Part shown: piece by piece, positions 59,341 to 64,000 of the stretch | Layout: the number at the start of each line of letters is the position of its first letter | Numbering within the stretch: the first letter of the stretch is position 1 | From: Dinochytrium kinnereticum | Lineage: Eukaryota > Chytridiomycota > Chytridiomycetes > Chytridiales > Chytridiaceae | Length of the DNA stretch: 64,000 bases | Reading direction: 5' to 3' | Assembly: GCA_027604005.1 (NCBI GenBank) | Contig: JADGJT010000074.1 | Coordinates: 1-64,000 of the forward strand | Notes under the pieces: generated by a model | Database searches by the model: none | The model's input: the letters and a program-made list of their open reading frames with translations, nothing else | Told to the model about the DNA's origin: nothing | Translations under genes and position numbers: made by a program

Positions 59341-62300
59341 ATGCGTTTGGGTCCAAAGGAGCTTGATAAGCTTATCCTTCATCAGACGGGCTCTCTTGCC
59401 CAGAAGCGCCTTGCGCGGGGTGTTCGACTCAATCATTCTGAGGCATGCGCACTTATTGCATCGCAATTGGTTGAGTTTATACGCGATGGGAAGCATACTG
59501 TGGCTCAGGTTTGAAGACCATTACATCCCTGTTTGACACCGATTGGAATAATGCAGTGTTTTCCATGGGCTAACAATCTAATACTTATTGATATTATCAA
59601 TAGCTAATGGATGTCGGGCGTCGAATGCTTGGCACACGCCATGTTCTTCCAGGAGTTATGGCAACACTGCACGAAGTTCAGGTTGAAGGGACCTTTCCGG
59701 ATGGAACGAAACTCGTCACGGTCCATGATCCTGTGTCTAGCTTGGATGGTGATTTGAGTTTGGCTCTTTATGGGTCTTTCCTACCTATTCCAGATTCCTC
59801 AATCTTTCCGGACTTATCGGAACAAGAGCAGAATATTGAGCCTTCGGGTCGGTCCTCCTTGGATTTAGTTTTCTTTACCGTTGAATTAAAGCTAACCACT
59901 GATGAATTAATCGCATGGTGTATAATTAGGAAAAGTTATTGTAAAGCCGGGAAAGATTACTCTTAATGAGGGCCGTCCAAGATATGCACTTAAGGTCACG
60001 AATAATGGTGACCGTCCGATTCAGGTGAGATTGATTCACAATACCGTTTACGATTTCTAATGCAGAACTTGCCTAGGTTGGATCTCATTACCACTTTATT
60101 GAAACCAACAAAGAACTCGAATTTGATCGGTCTATTGCATATGGCCGACGCCTGGATATTCCAGCAGGAACTGCAGTACGCTTTGAGCCTGGTACGATCG
60201 TTTCACCTTAGACAAGTTTTTAACGAGTTATGGATATGATTTCATGTTTTTTATCGGATAGGTGAAGCCAAGATGATCACCCTCACAGATATTGCAGGAG
60301 ACCGTATTATCTACGGCGGAAACGGTCTCGCTACAGGTCCTGTCGAACGAGATCGTCTCCCAGCGATAATATCCAGCCTTATCGAAAAGGGATTCCGCCA
60401 TACCCCTTTTACTCCTCCGGCTGCCCCTCCTCAACCATATCAAATGGATAGGCACCGTTACGCCGATGCATACGGTCCAACCACTGGGGATCGAGTGAGG
60501 TTGGCTGATTCTAATCTTTATCTCGAGATTGAATTCGATATGACCCGGTACGGCGACGAGGCAGTTTTTGGAGGAGGAAAAGTGATTCGAGAGGGTATGG
60601 GGCAGGCTGTAGCAGTTGGAGATGCCGACGCACTGGATTTGGTCATTACAAATGCTGTTATTTTGGATTACACTGGAATCTACAAGGTTGATAATGTGTT
60701 TTCCAGGATGCCACTGAAGCTGTTTTTTTATAGGCAGATATTGGAATCAAGAATGGTCATATTAAGGCGATTGGAAAAGCTGGTAATCCACATGTTATGG
60801 AAGGTGTCACCCCAGGAATGATTATTGGCGTCACAACTGAAGTTCTTGCTGGAGAGGGACATATCTTCACTGCAGGTGCTATTGACACCCACATCCACTT
60901 CATTTGCCCTCAGATCTGTACCGAGGTGAAAAGTTCTCGTTATCTTGGCAAAAAATACCTAACACCTATATTTCTAGGCCATTTCAAGTGGAATAACAAC
61001 ACTTGTTGGGGGAGGCACTGGTCCTAATACTGGAACCAATGCTACAACATGCACGCCTGGCATTAACAACATTCGAATGATGTTGGAATCGACTGATGAC
61101 TTGCCGCTAAACTTTGGGTTTACTGGCAAAGGGAATACTTCGAGCCCGGAGGGTCTTATTGAACAAATTGAAGCTGGTTGTGTAGGCCTTAAGCTTCACG
61201 AAGATTGGGGAACGACACCAGCCGCAATCGATAACTGCCTTACCATTTGTGATCAGTATGATATTCAGGTAATTCGTTATTTACCAGATGTTTGAATTTA
61301 TTCTGATGTATTTGATAGGCGACTATTCACACAGATACGCTGAACGAATCAGGATTTGTTGAGGCTTCTATTGCCGCTTTCAAAGGCCGAACTATTCATG
61401 CGTATCACTCCGAAGGCGCTGGGGGTGGCCATGTAAGTTCCAGCCGAACATCCGGCCTACTAGACTATCTTATTTTTAACTTTGCGATAGGCTCCAGACA
61501 TCATTACTGTTTGCGGGGTTCCGAATGTCATTCCCTCCTCAACAAACCCAACCAGGCCATTTACCAAAAACACTTTAGACGAGCATCTTGATATGCTGAT
61601 GGTGTGTCATCACTTGTCTAAAGATATACCAGAAGATATCGCTTTCGCTGAATCGCGAATCCGAGGAGAGACGATTGGTGCCGAGGATGTTCTTCATGAC
61701 ATGGGTGCTATCTCGATTATCTCGTCGGATTCTCAGGCGATGGGAAGAGTTGGAGAAGTTATTGCGAGGACGTGGCAGACTGCGGATAAGATGAAGAAGG
61801 TTAGGGGGCCGTTGCCGTCTCCAACAGAGGAAACTATTGCGGATAACTTTAGGATTAAACGTTATGTTGCAAAGTACACCATCAACCCGTGAGTATACTT
61901 ACTTTCTTTTTTTGGGGGTCGTCTGAGTCTTCGATTTATTTTACTGGGCTAACCTCCATGCCTAGTGCTATTGCTCATGGCCTCGGCCACATCGTTGGGT
62001 CTATTGAGCCTGGCAAATTTGCAGATCTCGTTATGTACAAGCCTGCGTTCTTTGGCACCAAACCTGAGCTTATCATCAAGGGTGGTGTGATCGCCTGGGC
62101 TCAAATGGGGGACGCTAACGCCTCGTAAGTGATTCTCTGCATTCTTGAATGTCTTTTCTAAATAGAACATCTGGCTCCCACTAGCATTCCTACGCCCCAA
62201 CCAGTAATTTCTCGACCCATGTTTGGAGCACACGCTTCAGCCACCCGTCGCTCTTGTCTTGTTTTCGTATCGCAGGCTTCTCTGCCCAACGTCCAAACCT

Positions 62301-62491
62301 ACGGCTTGAAGAAGAAAATTGTTCCTGTGAAGGGTTGCAGGACCGCTGGTAAAAAGAGCATGAAGTTAAATGATACCCTACCAGCCATTACGGTCGATCC
62401 AGAGACATATGAGGTAGTTGTAGATGGCAAGCTGATAAAAATGGGGCCCGCTGATGAACTTTCGATGACCCAGCAGGCCTATATATTTTAA
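59341..62491 (+). CDS. URE1: Urease (fused gamma-beta-alpha, fungal/plant type)
   Basis: Nickel enzyme that hydrolyses urea to ammonia and carbamate. Ten or so exons encode about 840 residues. Gamma part: [40 protein letters not shown]; beta part: [20 protein letters not shown]; alpha part: [33 protein letters not shown] (two Ni ligands), [12 protein letters not shown] (the carbamylated Lys), [28 protein letters not shown] and [10 protein letters not shown] (active-site His flap), SSDSQAMGR (Asp ligand). The tail [20 protein letters not shown] and C-terminal [20 protein letters not shown] are complete. Starting at 59341 matches the usual MxLxPREQDKL opening. Accessory proteins UreD/F/G are not in the window. 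Confidence 0.97.
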
Positions 62492-62652
62492 TTGTTAAAT
62501 GTGTGTTTTAACCTCATTAATATATTATATTTACACGAATTTGCGAAGACGCCCGACGAAACTACTATACAATGACCCAAATACAGCCCTTCCCTCTCAT
62601 GAAGTAAACAAAACAACAGAACAACAAAAGGGCAACATTGGGGCGTTACGCT

Positions 62653-64000
62653 TCACCATATCTCACTAATGCTAAACTGTGGAAGCTGATAAAACTCCTC
62701 ATAAACCGTTTTCGGGTTTCTATCAGCCCATGATACGAAAGAGGCAACCCCACCACAATTTGTAAAGGTATTCCCAAGTCGAAGATGTAAGGAGTCGGGC
62801 AAGCCTACTATCTGCGGAGGATCAACTTTAGGGATCGTCGCCGAAGGATCGCTTTCCGTAATCGCACTTATCACGGGTGATGGTTCTGATATATCTATGC
62901 TGACTTCTCTATCATCAAAATCATTATCATCATCATCGTGGGATCCCACACGATGGTCATCTAAATCATCACCGAAGAGTAAATCAGCCCCAAGCCCAGC
63001 AGACGTTGATTCCTCCTCTCCAAGAACATTAGAGGAAAGACCCGGTGACGAGCGGAATGAAGGGCCCTCCTCAGGAGTAACCGACACGCTCAGATCAGTC
63101 GCACTGATTTTATCGGGCGCTAAAACGGCGCTAGCACTTGATCCACCCGATTCCAACTTCACAAAAGGCAGCACATGTTCTTTTCGAAAGTGCCCTGAAA
63201 GAGTACTCCTCCTATGCGCTGTAAACTCACAGCCGGACTCCTTGCAGAACAGCCATTTCGATTTCACATGGGCTGACAGCTCATTAGCAGTGCCGTATGA
63301 CCGTCCGCAGTCCTCGATAGTGCAAATGAAGGGAGGTCCGTGAACCTTAACGCTTTCCTTTGTCAAACAACTCTTAGTCGTCTGATCTTCTTTCTCAGCT
63401 CTTTTTTCCGTCTCCTGTTTAACACTAGCATAGGCATAAGAAAGGAGAAATGTGTATTCGAATACAAACCTAGGCGAGTTAACAATGCTCTTATCCCTTT
63501 GCGGAATTTTCAGAACAATATTTTTTTTGATCGGCTCGTCGTCGCCGTCATGGCCATCGCCGTCATCATCGGAATCATCAACGCGCAGTCTTTTCGATGT
63601 CCTCTTCTTCTTTCTGACACGCTCGTCGTCATCATCATCACTATCATCATCAGTGTGCGCAACTCGAGACCTTTTCATAGTCCTTTTTGACTGCCACTCG
63701 ATACTGTGCCTCGGTGTACCCTTTATCAGAGAGGCATTTTTCCGAATAATATCAGAATCATCCACCCTGACAATATCCTTGATCGGGCGTTTCGTAGTCC
63801 TTTTTACTTTCATTTGTCTACCATTAACTTTCTCCCAGTCCTGCCAAATCACGGCGGCAAGGTAGCCTGGCGCTTTCAAGCCCATATGATTGACAGGATA
63901 GAGGCGCCCAGCAACTTCCTTCATGTTAACTTTAGCTGTCTTCAACGGCATAAGATCTTGAACCGGTAGCCAAGCGGCTAAGCGGGTATGGGTTGAGGGA
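62653..64000 (-). CDS. C2H2 zinc-finger protein, N-terminus cut by window edge
   Basis: The frame is open to the right edge, so the N-terminus may lie outside; the visible upstream residues read THTRLAAWLPVQDLMPLKTA. A basic nuclear-localisation-like stretch (RVRKKKRTSKRLRVDD) sits among Asp runs. Two C2H2-type fingers follow: CTIEDCGRSYGTANELSAH in which the last His is replaced (VKSK), and CKESGCEFTAHRRSTLSGHF, then RKEH, which is complete. A 45-base GTTTGT...GCTAG segment between NSP and VKQETEK is likely an intron because it reads as hydrophobic FEYTFLLSYAYA; it is in frame and stop-free. The C-terminus is acidic. Probably a DNA- or RNA-binding nuclear protein; target unknown. Confidence 0.72.
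   Translation of the reverse strand, partial: PSTHTRLAAWLPVQDLMPLKTAKVNMKEVAGRLYPVNHMGLKAPGYLAAVIWQDWEKVNGRQMKVKRTTKRPIKDIVRVDDSDIIRKNASLIKGTPRHSIEWQSKRTMKRSRVAHTDDDSDDDDDERVRKKKRTSKRLRVDDSDDDGDGHDGDDEPIKKNIVLKIPQRDKSIVNSPRFVFEYTFLLSYAYASVKQETEKRAEKEDQTTKSCLTKESVKVHGPPFICTIEDCGRSYGTANELSAHVKSKWLFCKESGCEFTAHRRSTLSGHFRKEHVLPFVKLESGGSSASAVLAPDKISATDLSVSVTPEEGPSFRSSPGLSSNVLGEEESTSAGLGADLLFGDDLDDHRVGSHDDDDNDFDDREVSIDISEPSPVISAITESDPSATIPKVDPPQIVGLPDSLHLRLGNTFTNCGGVASFVSWADRNPKTVYEEFYQLPQFSISEIW

Noticed and set aside
1..64000. Search for CRISPR arrays, bacterial operons, phage or intact transposons
   Set aside because: None seen. The only transposon-like gene lacks terminal repeats and has a degraded active site; all else is spliced eukaryotic sequence.

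Overview
This window is nuclear DNA of a fungus, most likely a flagellated, chytrid-like one. It is densely packed with single-copy eukaryotic housekeeping genes broken by many short introns (about 35-120 bases, GT-AG with a few GC-AG, branch sites such as CTAAC or CTTAAC). Two genes point to a cilium or flagellum: a CFAP58 homologue (40004-43473) and a TCTEX1D2-type dynein-2 light chain (37196-37814). A chitin-synthase regulator of the Skt5/Chs4 type with a CaaX tail, a fused fungal-type urease, a maleylacetoacetate isomerase and a type II NADH dehydrogenase fit a fungus. I cannot name the species.

Layout. 1-15052: m-AAA protease (cut by the left edge), a VHS-GAT adaptor, the complex I TYKY subunit, an unrecognised coiled-coil gene, exosome RRP43, HID1, and a coiled-coil protein that may be axonemal. 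15113-27888: an F-BAR/SH3 protein, an unrecognised gene, LSM2, an F-box/WD40 protein, an assembly gap (23245-23339), a zeta-class GST, CCT8 and GET1. 28142-39844: VPS45, the Sel1-repeat chitin-synthase regulator, tRNA-Pro(CGG), a secreted M28 peptidase, TCTEX1D2 and a kinesin. 40004-52762: CFAP58, a possible CNOT10-like protein, external/internal NADH dehydrogenase, a coiled-coil protein ending in a C1q/TNF-like domain, tRNA-Pro(TGG) and a probably mitochondrial NAD kinase. 52839-64000: a pogo/Tigger-CENP-B-family protein that looks domesticated, a four-TM protein, a WD40 protein, urease and a C2H2 zinc-finger protein (cut by the right edge).

Genes are often paired head to head with very short shared promoters (41-180 bases) and tail to tail with 27-160 bases between stops. 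I found no operon, CRISPR array, phage or intact transposon. The most interesting parts are the cluster of flagellar-type genes at 37-50 kb, the transposase-derived gene at 52.8-55.3 kb, the C1q-tailed coiled-coil protein, and unusual splicing features (three GC-AG introns, a start exon consisting of only ATG, a possible 10-base microexon).

Gene boundaries below come from reading splice sites and conserved protein sequence by eye; spans include introns.
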